Source: a virus. From it: a stretch of 64,000 bases of DNA. Within the stretch, counting starts at the first letter, position 1. Each line of letters starts with the position of its first letter. The notes under the pieces are model-generated. The model did no database searches, was not told the DNA's origin, and saw only the letters and a program-made list of their open reading frames with translations. Below, one piece after another: positions 8,100 through 17,323 of this stretch. Location: positions 1-64,000 of the IMG/VR virus record IMGVR_UViG_3300020179_001612. The stretch is one strand, 5' to 3'. Made by a program: the position numbers and the translations under genes.

Positions 8100-8414
8100 A
8101 TGAAAAGAGTTATTAGATTAACAGAATCAGATCTTACAAGAATTGTAAGACGAGTTATTAAAGAATCAAAAGGGGTTATAAATGAGGCGTATGAGCCTGG
8201 TGCCACATTCGAAGTGGGCGAAATAACATACACTATTGAAGGTAGAGGCACTTTAGGACCTAATGGAGAACAATGTTTTTTCACAATGCAATTCAATGGT
8301 GGCGGTAAAAGATATGACGTAAGTGAAAAAACAATCAATAATATTCAAGATGCGAATTTAAAAGCGACTCTTCAAACTATTATGAGAACAGTAAAGAGAG
8401 AAATAGGTTGTTAA
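8100..8414 (+). CDS. Putative virion protein with capsid-targeting-like N-terminus
   Basis: This 104-residue protein starts MKRVIRLTESDLTRIVRRVI followed by KESKG, a near copy of the N-terminus at 2260 with I-K-E in place of I-S-E. The rest (EVGEITYTIEGRGTLGPN and following) is small and beta-rich without a known domain. It is preceded by a TATATTTAT motif and overlaps the convergent secreted-protein gene by 4 bp. I infer a small internal head protein. Confidence 0.55.
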   Translation: MKRVIRLTESDLTRIVRRVIKESKGVINEAYEPGATFEVGEITYTIEGRGTLGPNGEQCFFTMQFNGGGKRYDVSEKTINNIQDANLKATLQTIMRTVKREIGC

Positions 8415-8848
8415 TTTAAGATAAGTAAATTATTTTTATTTGCAAATTTTAAAGTCGTTGAGTTATAATCTTTTTCAAAATAAAATTGTTTTACACTTTT
8501 TTCATTCTTATTAAGATTAATAGTTAAACTAATATATATTTTTGATGAGGGGTCTGAAGATCCCTCATTGTATTTTATATTAAATACGTTATAACTAATC
8601 GTATCAATTGATAATATTTTATCAACACTTTTGAATTTACCTAGTTTAGTTGTAATTATTTTTTTATCAAAATCAATCATAAAAGTTTGATTTATATCAA
8701 TATTAAATCCATTACCTAATAAATTTTTTTCACCGACATTACCAAAAGATGATGAAAAATTAAAACTGGAAACAATCACAAAAATTGATTGGGACATTAA
8801 ATTAAGTGATGCGATTGTAAATAATAAAGTTAAAATCAAATTTTTCAT
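8411..8848 (-). CDS. Small secreted protein, unknown function
   Basis: This 145-residue protein has a signal peptide (MKNLILTLLFTIASLNLMSQ). The mature part is Ser/Asn/Lys-rich and contains no known domain. It is similar in length, leader and general pattern to the gene at 4367-4816, suggesting a small family of exported phage proteins. Confidence 0.5.
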   Translation of the reverse strand: MKNLILTLLFTIASLNLMSQSIFVIVSSFNFSSSFGNVGEKNLLGNGFNIDINQTFMIDFDKKIITTKLGKFKSVDKILSIDTISYNVFNIKYNEGSSDPSSKIYISLTINLNKNEKSVKQFYFEKDYNSTTLKFANKNNLLILN

Positions 8849-8941
8849 GAGGTTTAATTTTTTAGGTGAATAATTATACTACAAATATAATCATTTTTCT
8901 TGATTTAAAAAACTTTTCTAATATTTTTAGAATAAAAAATT

Positions 8942-9190
8942 ATGGCAATTAAAAGAACTGATATTAACGGAACCAAAATTACTTGTGAAATAGAATCAAG
9001 TAACCTTAAAACAACTATATACGACACCGAATCTAATAAATTAATAGTGGAGTTCAAAAACGGATTTAAATACGAATACGATGAGGTCCCCCATAATATC
9101 TACGCACAGTTTAGATTATCGGATTCCCAAGGTAAATTTTTCAATACCCAAATTGCAAAAACATTCAAATACAAAAAATTAGATAAATAA
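8942..9190 (+). CDS. KTSC-domain protein
   Basis: The 82-residue protein matches the KTSC domain over most of its length. YDTESNKLIVEFKNG is followed by FKYEYDEVPHNIYAQF and SDSQGKFFNTQI, the usual order of this small domain. KTSC proteins are common in phages and bacteria and sometimes accompany nucleases or ribosomal proteins, but their biochemical role is not established. The gene precedes the nucleotidyltransferase-fold gene by 22 bp. Confidence 0.75.
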   Translation: MAIKRTDINGTKITCEIESSNLKTTIYDTESNKLIVEFKNGFKYEYDEVPHNIYAQFRLSDSQGKFFNTQIAKTFKYKKLDK

Positions 9191-9212
9191 TTTTCACGCC
9201 ATATTTATATAC

Positions 9213-9965
9213 ATGGCAAGTTCTGAAAAAATAATAAATAGTTTTTATCTTCAAGACGAATTTAACCCAAATGTGTGGGATAATTCCGACAATCCAAAAA
9301 CGGTAAAACTAAAACCTGAAATTAGAGAAAGACTTTTAAGAGTTGCAAATCTTTTTATTGAATTTTTAGATACGGATCTTTTTATTCAAGATGTCATTTT
9401 TGTAGGTTCACTTGTTGGTTACAATTGGAGTGAATTTTCCGATTTTGACATCCATATATTAATCGATCTTGATGAATCAGAAAATAGAGAAATGACAGAA
9501 GAGTTGTTCAGACTTAAAAAAACAGTGTTTAACGCAGCTCACGACATTTTTATAAAGGGTTCTGAAACGGAATTATATGTACAAGACGCAAATGAAAAAA
9601 ATGAAAGTCAAGGGGTTTATTCTTTATTAAATGACGAGTGGTTAAAAATACCAAAAAAAGAAAATTTCAAAGTAGATAAGAAAAAATTAATGACCAAAGT
9701 TGACCAATGGATGGATATTATTGATGGTGTTTTGGAAAATGCCGAAGATGAAGATATTGAAGATGCTGTTAAACTTGTAAAAAAATATAGAGAAAAATTA
9801 AGAAAATATAGAACTTGTGGATTACAAAAAGAGGGTGAATATTCTTATGAAAATTTGGTCTTTAAATTTTTAAGAAGAAACGGTTATATAGGAAAATTAG
9901 AAAACTTTAAAAACGAGTTTATAGATAAAAAACTATCTTTAGAACAAGAAAATAAAGAATACTAA
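9213..9965 (+). CDS. Nucleotidyltransferase-fold protein
   Basis: The 250-residue protein contains FVGSLVGYNW followed by SEFSDFDIHILID, the GS...DxD signature of Pol-beta-type nucleotidyltransferases (two Asp in FDIH). A third acidic residue would be expected in the later beta strand, and candidates occur near ELYVQD. The C-terminal half is charged and helical. The start is only 3 bp after an ATATTTATA motif, so the mRNA could be leaderless. The substrate is unknown; such proteins are widespread as hypotheticals in T4-like phages. Confidence 0.65.
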   Translation: MASSEKIINSFYLQDEFNPNVWDNSDNPKTVKLKPEIRERLLRVANLFIEFLDTDLFIQDVIFVGSLVGYNWSEFSDFDIHILIDLDESENREMTEELFRLKKTVFNAAHDIFIKGSETELYVQDANEKNESQGVYSLLNDEWLKIPKKENFKVDKKKLMTKVDQWMDIIDGVLENAEDEDIEDAVKLVKKYREKLRKYRTCGLQKEGEYSYENLVFKFLRRNGYIGKLENFKNEFIDKKLSLEQENKEY

Positions 9966-9984
9966 ATAAATTACTATTTATTGA

Positions 9985-9996
9985 TATATTTATATA
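9985..9996 (+). promoter_or_regulatory. TATATTTATATA motif, candidate late promoter
   Basis: The motif ends 9 bp before the ATG at 10006 and heads the block that continues into the terminase and portal genes. Confidence 0.45.
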
Positions 9997-10005
9997 TAAA
10001 AAACT

Positions 10006-10197
10006 ATGCCGACAACTGCTTGTACAGATAATTATTATAACACCGTAGTAGTAGGGTATGTCCCTGGAACAGGTGATACGGTAGGTCAAGTAGTAACATT
10101 TACTACACCTAAACCTGAATGGACAGACGCAAATAACCAACAGGCAAAACAGTGTAATGCAGTTGCTCTTGGCGGATTTAATGGACTAAACAATTAA
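10006..10197 (+). CDS. Small hypothetical protein
   Basis: The 63-residue product is Thr/Val/Asn-rich and acidic, with two Cys and no known domain. It is preceded at short distance by a TATATTTAT motif and followed after 12 bp by the next gene. A structural role is likely from context only. Confidence 0.45.
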   Translation: MPTTACTDNYYNTVVVGYVPGTGDTVGQVVTFTTPKPEWTDANNQQAKQCNAVALGGFNGLNN

Positions 10198-10209
10198 AAA
10201 AACAAAAAA

Positions 10210-11538
10210 ATGGCAGATTTAAAACCTTTAGGTAGTGAAAAATTACAAGGTATGGAAAAAATTAACCGTATCATGGAGATTGCTAGATATAAAGAAACAC
10301 CTAAAAATTTAGTCAACGAAGTTTCATCAGTTGATTATACTATAACTTTGGCTGACGGTAAGACTTATGGTATAGTTAAAGAAAAATTAGGTTATATAAT
10401 TAAAAGTGGATTGAATGAATCAACAATGGATTATGTTGATATTATGAGACACAGAAAACACTACAGGTCATATTCTGAAGCTATGAAAAAACTAAACTTG
10501 ATGGCATCTGAAATCAATAGAGTTACAGGTTATGATGAAAATATTTCGTTAATTGGTGAGCAAACTGACTTAAAAAAAAAATTCGTATTAAAACTTCCTA
10601 AACCAAAAGCAGATAAACCCGCTGGAGAAACCACACCACCAGCACCTCCTACTGGTGATATGGGAGCACCACCTGCGTCTTCTGAACCCCCTGCACCTCC
10701 TGCCGGTGATATGGATATGGGTGCACCACCTGCACCTCCTGCCGGTGATATGGATATGGGTGCACCACCTACTGGTGATACAGGAACACCACCAACAGAC
10801 GATATGGGATCACCCAATGATGATAACATGGGAATGCCACCAACAGATGATATGGGAATGGCTGAAACACCTCCACCCCCTATGGATGATATAGGAATGG
10901 AAGACGAAGGTGAAGAAGAGCCACAAGGACCAACTGGTTTAAAATCAATTCAAAAATTAACAGGTAGATTAAGTCAAAAAATTCGTGCCTTTGAAAAAGA
11001 AAAGGGTATGGATTCTCAAGACATTAAATATGTTTTAAATTCAATAATTTCAGCATTAGAACTTGAAAACTTAGACGAAGACGATAAAGATGATATAATC
11101 TCTAAATTTGACGAGTCTGATGAGTATGGTGAAGAAGGTGCAGGAGAATTGGATTTAGGAGATGAAGATACAGGTATAGAAGATAATATGGATATGGGTA
11201 ATGATATGGGAGGTACTCCACCCCCACCACCAGCAAATAATATGATGGAATCAAAAGTAGATAAATTATTAAAATCATACTTCAAAATTTCTGAAAAAGA
11301 AAAACCAATTTTAGAAGAAAAGAAAAAGAAAGACTTCTTAAAACAAAAACTACAAAGACTTGATGTAAAAAAAGAATTTGTAAAATTAAGTGAAAGTTTA
11401 TCACAATTAGAAGCGGCAAACGAATTTCACAAAAAATATAAAAACGCTAAATTTATTGGTAAAACAAATAAAGAAAATTTAGTTTTTGTTGTTGAAGGAA
11501 AACAATATAGAATAACACCAAGAGGGAGGGTTATATGA
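10210..11538 (+). CDS. Putative head-associated protein with proline-rich acidic repeats
   Basis: The 442-residue protein has three parts. There is an N-terminal helical region (RIMEIARYKETPKNLVNE, with an L-V-N-E site). A long low-complexity segment of about 100 residues is built from PAPPAGDMDMGAPP-like repeats, including an exact 39-bp tandem duplication. The C-terminal part is charged and helical and ends RITPRGRVI. The gene lies directly before the terminase block and overlaps the next start by 4 nt (ATGA). The acidic coiled region is reminiscent of prohead core proteins, but no homologue is recognised. Confidence 0.5.
   Translation: MADLKPLGSEKLQGMEKINRIMEIARYKETPKNLVNEVSSVDYTITLADGKTYGIVKEKLGYIIKSGLNESTMDYVDIMRHRKHYRSYSEAMKKLNLMASEINRVTGYDENISLIGEQTDLKKKFVLKLPKPKADKPAGETTPPAPPTGDMGAPPASSEPPAPPAGDMDMGAPPAPPAGDMDMGAPPTGDTGTPPTDDMGSPNDDNMGMPPTDDMGMAETPPPPMDDIGMEDEGEEEPQGPTGLKSIQKLTGRLSQKIRAFEKEKGMDSQDIKYVLNSIISALELENLDEDDKDDIISKFDESDEYGEEGAGELDLGDEDTGIEDNMDMGNDMGGTPPPPPANNMMESKVDKLLKSYFKISEKEKPILEEKKKKDFLKQKLQRLDVKKEFVKLSESLSQLEAANEFHKKYKNAKFIGKTNKENLVFVVEGKQYRITPRGRVI
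10690..10767 (+). repeat. Two tandem 39-bp repeats
   Basis: Two exact copies (10690-10728 and 10729-10767) encode PAPPAGDMDMGAP each; degenerate copies flank them. The unit is 13 codons, so copy-number change keeps the frame. Confidence 0.85.
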
Positions 11539-11954
11539 ATTTAGTTTATGTTAATGAATTAGGTCCTAACTATAAAGGTGATAATATATATGAGTTTATA
11601 TTTTCTGATTTAGATGACGTGTGGGGAGATGATTGGGATGCAGAACCGGCATCAGGAAAACCATCACCTCCTGATATTAACTATATAAAAAGAGTTGGGG
11701 CATTAAAAAATTCAGAAATTGAGTTAGAATTAATTCAAAACTCGGATTATTTTGGTGTTTACGACGCAATTGACGGTGTTATATCTTTAGCGTGGGAAAA
11801 GAGTGATAGTGATGAGATATTAATTAATAAAAGAAAAAGACTTGTTTTTCAATACGGAGAAAGTGTTGAAAGTGTTGAAAACAAATTATATGAACGAGAC
11901 ATCGTATTAAAATGGGAAAAAAACTTAGTACAAGATGAAACATATGAATCCTAA
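11535..11954 (+). CDS. Hypothetical protein upstream of terminase
   Basis: The 139-residue acidic protein is Trp/Asp-rich in its N-terminal half (DLDDVWGDDWDAEP). It overlaps its upstream neighbour by 4 nt and its downstream neighbour by 20 nt, so it belongs to a translationally coupled operon with the terminase. No domain is recognised. Confidence 0.55.
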   Translation: MNLVYVNELGPNYKGDNIYEFIFSDLDDVWGDDWDAEPASGKPSPPDINYIKRVGALKNSEIELELIQNSDYFGVYDAIDGVISLAWEKSDSDEILINKRKRLVFQYGESVESVENKLYERDIVLKWEKNLVQDETYES

Positions 11955-12708
11955 AATGGTTAGACTACTACATGAAGGGTTTTCTATCTCAACTTTAGAA
12001 AACTTAACTGAAGGTCAGTTAAATTTGTTGTATGAAAAGACTAAAAAGGTAAAAAAGGAACCTAAAGAGGCCGAACAAGTAACAAAAACTATTACCGCAA
12101 CAAAATATAAACCCGAAGAAATAGCACAGTTTAAAAATCCTGATGGTTCCTATAGCATACCCCAATCTGAAGGGGAAGTAACGGAAAGAGCAAAATCAAA
12201 AAAACAACAACAGTTTTTTGGTATTGTAAGAGGTATGCAAAAAGGAGAAATACCTAAAAAAGGTGAAGCAGGAAAAAAAGCCAAAGAGATGGATCCTAAA
12301 GATGTTAAAGATTTTGCGTCAACAAAACACAAAGGTTTACCAAAAAAAGTTGAATCAAAAGAAGGTTCAGAAAAATTTATTCAAAAAGCAACTAAAAAAA
12401 TAGAAAAAAAAGGAACTGAAGGCAAATTCGGTAGATGGTGTAAAAAAGAAGGTTTGGATTCTGACGGTGAAGTTACTAAAAAATGTATTTCAGCAGCAAT
12501 GAAATCAGATGATCCTGCGGTTGTTAAAATGGCAAATTTTGCAAAAAACATCGGTGGTTTTAAAGGTTCAGAACACAAGAAAAAAACAGAGTCAAAAGAA
12601 AATGTAAAAAAACTTGAAGAAAACATTTTAAGACTTATTGAAGATTATTTACCTCCACATACAACAAAAGGTGAATTATTAAGAACAATTAAAAGTATTA
12701 AAAGATAA
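11935..12708 (+). CDS. Hypothetical Lys-rich protein upstream of terminase
   Basis: The 257-residue, very basic protein contains GRWCKKEGLDSDGEVTKKCI, a two-cysteine segment. It has helical ends: MVRLLHEGFS at the start and ENILRLIEDYL near the C-terminus. The latter resembles the short helices found as N-terminal modules in other genes here. It overlaps the preceding gene by 20 nt and ends 3 bp before terminase. A DNA-binding or packaging-related role is possible from charge and position only. Confidence 0.5.
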   Translation: MKHMNPKMVRLLHEGFSISTLENLTEGQLNLLYEKTKKVKKEPKEAEQVTKTITATKYKPEEIAQFKNPDGSYSIPQSEGEVTERAKSKKQQQFFGIVRGMQKGEIPKKGEAGKKAKEMDPKDVKDFASTKHKGLPKKVESKEGSEKFIQKATKKIEKKGTEGKFGRWCKKEGLDSDGEVTKKCISAAMKSDDPAVVKMANFAKNIGGFKGSEHKKKTESKENVKKLEENILRLIEDYLPPHTTKGELLRTIKSIKR

Positions 12709-12711
12709 TGA

Positions 12712-14487
12712 ATGTCTTTATCAAGGGAACAAGCCTTATTGGAATACGCCAAATGTGTAAATGATACTCCTTACGCACTTAAAACATATTTACAAACTTA
12801 CGACAATACACAATCAAAATATGTCCCGTTAGAATTATTTATCGACCAAGTTACGTTAGTAAAGGATTATGATAGTTACGAAGAGAACATCGCATTAAAA
12901 TACCGTCAGGCTGGTGTTTCTACAGTAACATCAGCATGGGCATCAAAGAGGTTGGTATTTGCTAAAAAAGAAAAACCTGAAAAAATCCTGATAATTGCAA
13001 ACAAAATGGACACTGCCGTTGAGATGGCAAATAAAGTAAGAGCGTTTGTAGATCAATGGCCGAAATGGATGGGTGTTGGTTTTTCTGTTGAAAAAAACTC
13101 ACAAAGACATTTTAAACTAACAAACGGTTGTGAAGTGAAGGCGGTTGCAACATCAAAAGACGCTTTACGTGGTTATACACCAACTATATTGATATTTGAT
13201 GAGGCGGCATATATTAATGCCGACGAAGACTTTTGGTCTGCATGTATGGCGTCTCTTTCAACCGGAGGTAAAGTTATAGTAATATCAACACCAAATGGAT
13301 TCGACCCAATTTATTATTCTATATATAGTCAGTCTGTTAAAGGTATGAATGACTTTAGAATTACTGAAATGTATTGGTTTAGGGATCCTAGATATTCTAA
13401 AGATTTAAAACTCATTAAATGTCGTGATATTGTGCATTATATGTTAAATAGGGCCGACTATAAAGATGAAGAAATAACCATTGATTATGGTAACATTAAA
13501 GTTAATGAAAGAAACTTTGAAGAAATTAAACAAAAAATAGAAAATGGTGGGTATAAGGCTTATAGTTCATGGTTTGAGGCCATGGCTAAAAAGTTAAAAT
13601 TTGATAGAAGGAAAATATCACAAGAACTTGAATGTAACTTCTTAGGTTCAGGAGATAATGTAATTCCTGCAGAAACTATGAAAAAAATTAAAGATAAACA
13701 TATTAAAGAACCTGAAAATAAATTTATGGGTGGAGTTCTATGGCAATGGAAAGAACCTGTTGCCGATCACCGATATATAATGGGTATGGACGTTTCACGA
13801 GGCGATAGTGAAGATTTTACAACATTTACTATTATTGATTTTGATGAAAGAGAACAGGTTTTGGAATATTTAGGAAAGGTTCCACCTGATGTTGTGGCAG
13901 AAATTGCATATAAATGGGCAACCATGTATAATGCATTTATTGTGACCGATATTACAGGAGGTATGGGTGTTGCAACATCAAGAAAACTACAAGAACTAGG
14001 ATATAAAAATTTATATGTCGATGGAGTGAATCCCACAGATAAATGGAAATGGGACCCTAAAGCAAACGAAAAGATACCAGGAATTAATTTTAATTCCAAA
14101 AGAGTTCAAATTGTTGCGGCATTTGAAGAAGCGTTAAGACACGATTTTGGTGTTAGGTCTCAAAGATTATATAATGAATTAAACACATTTGTTTATGTAA
14201 ACGGTAGGCCTGATCACCAAAAAGGGCAACACGATGATTTGATTATGTCATTAGCAATGGCTTTATATGTTGCAGAAACATCTTTTTCAAAATTAGAAAA
14301 AGCAACGGAACACGCAAAGGCAATGATTGATTCGTGGACAACGGATAAAAATGAATATAAAGATTCCTCGGCCAATTTTAATCCCGGTTTACCTGTTATG
14401 ACAGGATTACACGAATACTCTAGTGGTCAGGTTAGTAAAAGTGATTATGAAAAGTATTTATGGTTATTCGGAGGAAAAAGAGTTTAG
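12712..14487 (+). CDS. Terminase large subunit (T4 gp17-like)
   Basis: This 591-residue protein is the packaging motor ATPase and nuclease. A Walker A-type YRQAGVST lies near residues 64-71, Walker B IFDEAA near 161-166, and a C-motif-like VISTPNG near 190-196. The RNase H-fold nuclease has Asp in MGMDVSRGDS (about 360), VTDITGGMG (about 413) and HDDLIMSLAMAL (about 508). Length and domain order match T4 gp17. No intein is present at its P-loop. It is followed by the portal gene, the conserved packaging order. Confidence 0.95.
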   Translation: MSLSREQALLEYAKCVNDTPYALKTYLQTYDNTQSKYVPLELFIDQVTLVKDYDSYEENIALKYRQAGVSTVTSAWASKRLVFAKKEKPEKILIIANKMDTAVEMANKVRAFVDQWPKWMGVGFSVEKNSQRHFKLTNGCEVKAVATSKDALRGYTPTILIFDEAAYINADEDFWSACMASLSTGGKVIVISTPNGFDPIYYSIYSQSVKGMNDFRITEMYWFRDPRYSKDLKLIKCRDIVHYMLNRADYKDEEITIDYGNIKVNERNFEEIKQKIENGGYKAYSSWFEAMAKKLKFDRRKISQELECNFLGSGDNVIPAETMKKIKDKHIKEPENKFMGGVLWQWKEPVADHRYIMGMDVSRGDSEDFTTFTIIDFDEREQVLEYLGKVPPDVVAEIAYKWATMYNAFIVTDITGGMGVATSRKLQELGYKNLYVDGVNPTDKWKWDPKANEKIPGINFNSKRVQIVAAFEEALRHDFGVRSQRLYNELNTFVYVNGRPDHQKGQHDDLIMSLAMALYVAETSFSKLEKATEHAKAMIDSWTTDKNEYKDSSANFNPGLPVMTGLHEYSSGQVSKSDYEKYLWLFGGKRV

Positions 14488-14525
14488 TTTAATTTTTATC
14501 TGACTATTTTTAAAATAAAAAAAAT

Positions 14526-16319
14526 ATGGCACAAGAAAAATATACGGTTTGGCAAAGGTTAGGTAGAGTGTTCGGTCCTAATTCAACAATGGACCAACAA
14601 CCACCTGTTTTTAAATTCGATAAAAAAGAATTATTAAAAACAACAAACAAGCAAGAATATGAAACTGAAAAATTACAGTCTCAACAAACAATGTACATTG
14701 GTAAGCAATGGCAAAAAGTAGAAAGTAATTTATATCAACAAGCGGTTTATTATGAACCAACAAGAATGGCGTCATATTATGATTATGAATCTATGGAGTA
14801 TACTCCTGAGATTTCTGCCGCTTTGGATGTATATGCTGAAGAATCGACTACACCTGACCAAGATGGTTATATTTTAAGAGTCTATTCAGAATCGAAAAGA
14901 ATCAAACAAGTGTTAACAGATCTTTTTACAAATAAGTTAGATATAAACACTAATTTACCTATGTGGATAAGAAACACATGTAAATTCGGTGATAATTTTA
15001 TTTATTTAAAATTGGACCCTGAAAATGGTGTTGTAGGTTGTCAACAATTACCAAATATCCAAATAGAAAGATTGGAAAAGGGTATGAGATTCCAGCCCGA
15101 CAAGTATTCACAAGAAATGGAAAATGATGCGTTAAAATTTGTTTGGAAAGAAAAAAACATGGAATTCAACACATGGGAAATTGGCCATTTTAGAATTTTA
15201 GGTGACGATAGAAAATTACCATACGGAACTTCAATGTTAGAAAAAGCGAGACGTATTTGGAAACAATTACTTCTATGTGAAGATGCCATGTTAATATATC
15301 GTTTATCGAGAGCACCTGAAAGAAGAGTTTTTAAAGTATTTGTTGGTAATATGGATGACAAAGATGTTGATGCATACGTACAAAAAGTTGCAAGTAAATT
15401 TAAAAGAGACCAAATATTAGATTCAAAGACAGGTAATGTGGATATGAGATATAATCAAATGGCGGTTGACCAAGATTATTTTATTCCTGTTAGAGATCCA
15501 GCAGCATCAAATCCTATAGAAACATTGGCAGGTGCTGCAAACATGGCAGAAATTGCAGATATCGAATATATTCAAAAGAAATTAGTTACAGCATTAAGAA
15601 TACCTAAGGCTTATTTAGGTTTTGAAGAAGCGGTTGGTGATGGTAAAAATTTATCATTATTAGATATTAGATTTGCAAGAACAATTAATAGAATACAAAA
15701 ATCTATGATTGCAGAATTAAATAAAATTGCAATTATACATTTATTTTTATTAGGATTTGAAGATGAATTAACAAACTTTACATTATCATTAAATAACCCA
15801 TCCAAACAAGGTGAATTATTGTCATTAGAGATTTGGAAAGAAAAAATAACACTATATAAAGATGCGACCGCAGAGATTGCAAAATCATTATCACCTGTTT
15901 CAGCATCTTGGGCTAAAAAACATATATTAGGATTTTCGGATGAAGAAATCAGATTAGATGTTCAACAACAAAGAGTCGAGCGAGCAGTTTATGCTGAGTT
16001 AGAAAAAACTGCAGAAGTTATTACAAAAACAGGTTTATTTGATAATATCGACAAACTTTATGGTAAAAAAGAGGGTGAACCTGCGGGAGATGCCGCCGCA
16101 GCAGGTGCACCACCTGAAGGAGGGGCACCACCACCACCTGAATCAGGAGAAGAAGCACCACCACCACCTGCAATGCCAACAGAAAGATTAGTTAGAAAAG
16201 ATTTAGATTTATTATTAGAAGAAACCTTAATTAGTGGTTCTGACTACATGGATTTATCTAAAGGAAGACTATCTTTGGACTTAATTGATAAAAAATTGAA
16301 AGATTTAATCGATAAGTAA
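14526..16319 (+). CDS. Portal protein (T4 gp20-like)
   Basis: The 597-residue protein matches the T4-type portal in length, position and sequence features. The N-terminal region has ASYYDYESMEYTPEISAALD, a central clip/stem part includes RAPERRVFKVFVGNM, and VTALRIPKAYLGFEEAVGDG precedes a long helical C-terminal region. A Pro/Ala/Gly-rich linker near residues 520-560 (APPEGGAPPPPESGEE) is unusual and echoes the repeats at 10690. It forms the dodecameric DNA channel at the head vertex. Confidence 0.92.
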   Translation: MAQEKYTVWQRLGRVFGPNSTMDQQPPVFKFDKKELLKTTNKQEYETEKLQSQQTMYIGKQWQKVESNLYQQAVYYEPTRMASYYDYESMEYTPEISAALDVYAEESTTPDQDGYILRVYSESKRIKQVLTDLFTNKLDINTNLPMWIRNTCKFGDNFIYLKLDPENGVVGCQQLPNIQIERLEKGMRFQPDKYSQEMENDALKFVWKEKNMEFNTWEIGHFRILGDDRKLPYGTSMLEKARRIWKQLLLCEDAMLIYRLSRAPERRVFKVFVGNMDDKDVDAYVQKVASKFKRDQILDSKTGNVDMRYNQMAVDQDYFIPVRDPAASNPIETLAGAANMAEIADIEYIQKKLVTALRIPKAYLGFEEAVGDGKNLSLLDIRFARTINRIQKSMIAELNKIAIIHLFLLGFEDELTNFTLSLNNPSKQGELLSLEIWKEKITLYKDATAEIAKSLSPVSASWAKKHILGFSDEEIRLDVQQQRVERAVYAELEKTAEVITKTGLFDNIDKLYGKKEGEPAGDAAAAGAPPEGGAPPPPESGEEAPPPPAMPTERLVRKDLDLLLEETLISGSDYMDLSKGRLSLDLIDKKLKDLIDK

Positions 16320-16340
16320 TATTTATATATAAAAAATATT

Positions 16341-17072
16341 ATGAGTACTTTTGGGAACATCAAAACAAACATAGAAAATACTGCGGTAGAATTGGCTAAA
16401 AAATCAAGTTTTAAAAGATTTATTAGTGAATTCAATTGGTTAGTTTTAAAAAATAAAGACCTTTCTGAGTTATACTACATTTATGATGATTTATCATCTA
16501 AAAACGGAATATCGGAAGACATTGCAAATGAATACATCAATGAATCTATAGAATATTCACAAATATTAATAGAAAATCAAACAAGAAACATTAACCAATT
16601 AAATCTTTGGATTAACTCTTGGAATGAATCAATAGAAAATAATTACTCAGACATAGACAATGCAATTTATAAAAATGGGATAAAAAATTTAGAGTCAATT
16701 TTAGAATCCAAAAAAAATATTAAAAATATTATAACAAAAGAAGAAAAAATAAAAAACATTACTAAAAGTGTAAAAATACCAATTTCTTCTATGGTGAAAA
16801 TTGCTAACCAAAATTTAAAAAAGGAAGTTGAAAATTTAAATGAAAACGATAAAAAAGAATTACAAGAAGTTTTAAATTTAACTAACGAGGATTTAAAAGA
16901 AAATTTCAATAACTTGAAAAAAGTGGTGTTGGAAAATTTGAAAGGGTCTATTAACGAATCAACTGATAGTGATTTACAAAACACCATAAATGAAACAATT
17001 AATAAGATTAAGGAATCTAAATGTAGTCATTATGATTATTATAAATTAAAAAAATTAAATTCAGGATTATGA
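16341..17072 (+). CDS. Hypothetical helical protein between portal and protease
   Basis: The 243-residue protein is Asn/Lys/Glu-rich and almost entirely helical, with several (L/I)xE triplets (ISE, INE, LIE). In T4 the small core proteins gp67 and gp68 occupy this place between portal and protease, so a prohead-core role is plausible but not shown by similarity. A TAATATTTATATA motif precedes the start by about 12 bp. It overlaps the next gene by 4 nt. Confidence 0.5.
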   Translation: MSTFGNIKTNIENTAVELAKKSSFKRFISEFNWLVLKNKDLSELYYIYDDLSSKNGISEDIANEYINESIEYSQILIENQTRNINQLNLWINSWNESIENNYSDIDNAIYKNGIKNLESILESKKNIKNIITKEEKIKNITKSVKIPISSMVKIANQNLKKEVENLNENDKKELQEVLNLTNEDLKENFNNLKKVVLENLKGSINESTDSDLQNTINETINKIKESKCSHYDYYKLKKLNSGL

Positions 17073-17323
17073 TAAAATTTTTCAAATCATTACTCGGTTC
17101 GGGCACCCAAACACTTTCTTCAAAAAGATTTACAGGAATTATTTGTGTTATTTCGTTAGTTATTGCACTATTTGTTTCTATGTTTTCTGGAGGTAAATAT
17201 TGTGCTAACGACGGATTGGTTGAGGTAGTTGGTTTATTAGCATTCGGGTCTTTGGGATTAACCTCAACAGAGTCTATTTTTGGAAAAAAATACGACAGTG
17301 ATAAAAATCAAGAATCCAATTGA
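17069..17323 (+). CDS. Small membrane protein, holin-like
   Basis: The 84-residue protein has two hydrophobic segments: FTGIICVISLVIALFVSMF near residues 21-39 and VEVVGLLAFGSLGL near 51-64. Both termini are charged. Size and topology fit a class II holin, but the same architecture is common in other small phage membrane proteins, and no endolysin lies next to it. It starts at the ATGA overlap with the upstream gene and overlaps the convergent bS21 gene by 16 nt. Confidence 0.5.
   Translation: MIKFFKSLLGSGTQTLSSKRFTGIICVISLVIALFVSMFSGGKYCANDGLVEVVGLLAFGSLGLTSTESIFGKKYDSDKNQESN

Noticed and set aside
10530-10829. Antisense frame with SPVGGAP repeats
   Set aside because: The repetitive protein is only the reverse reading of the proline-rich repeat in the plus-strand gene.
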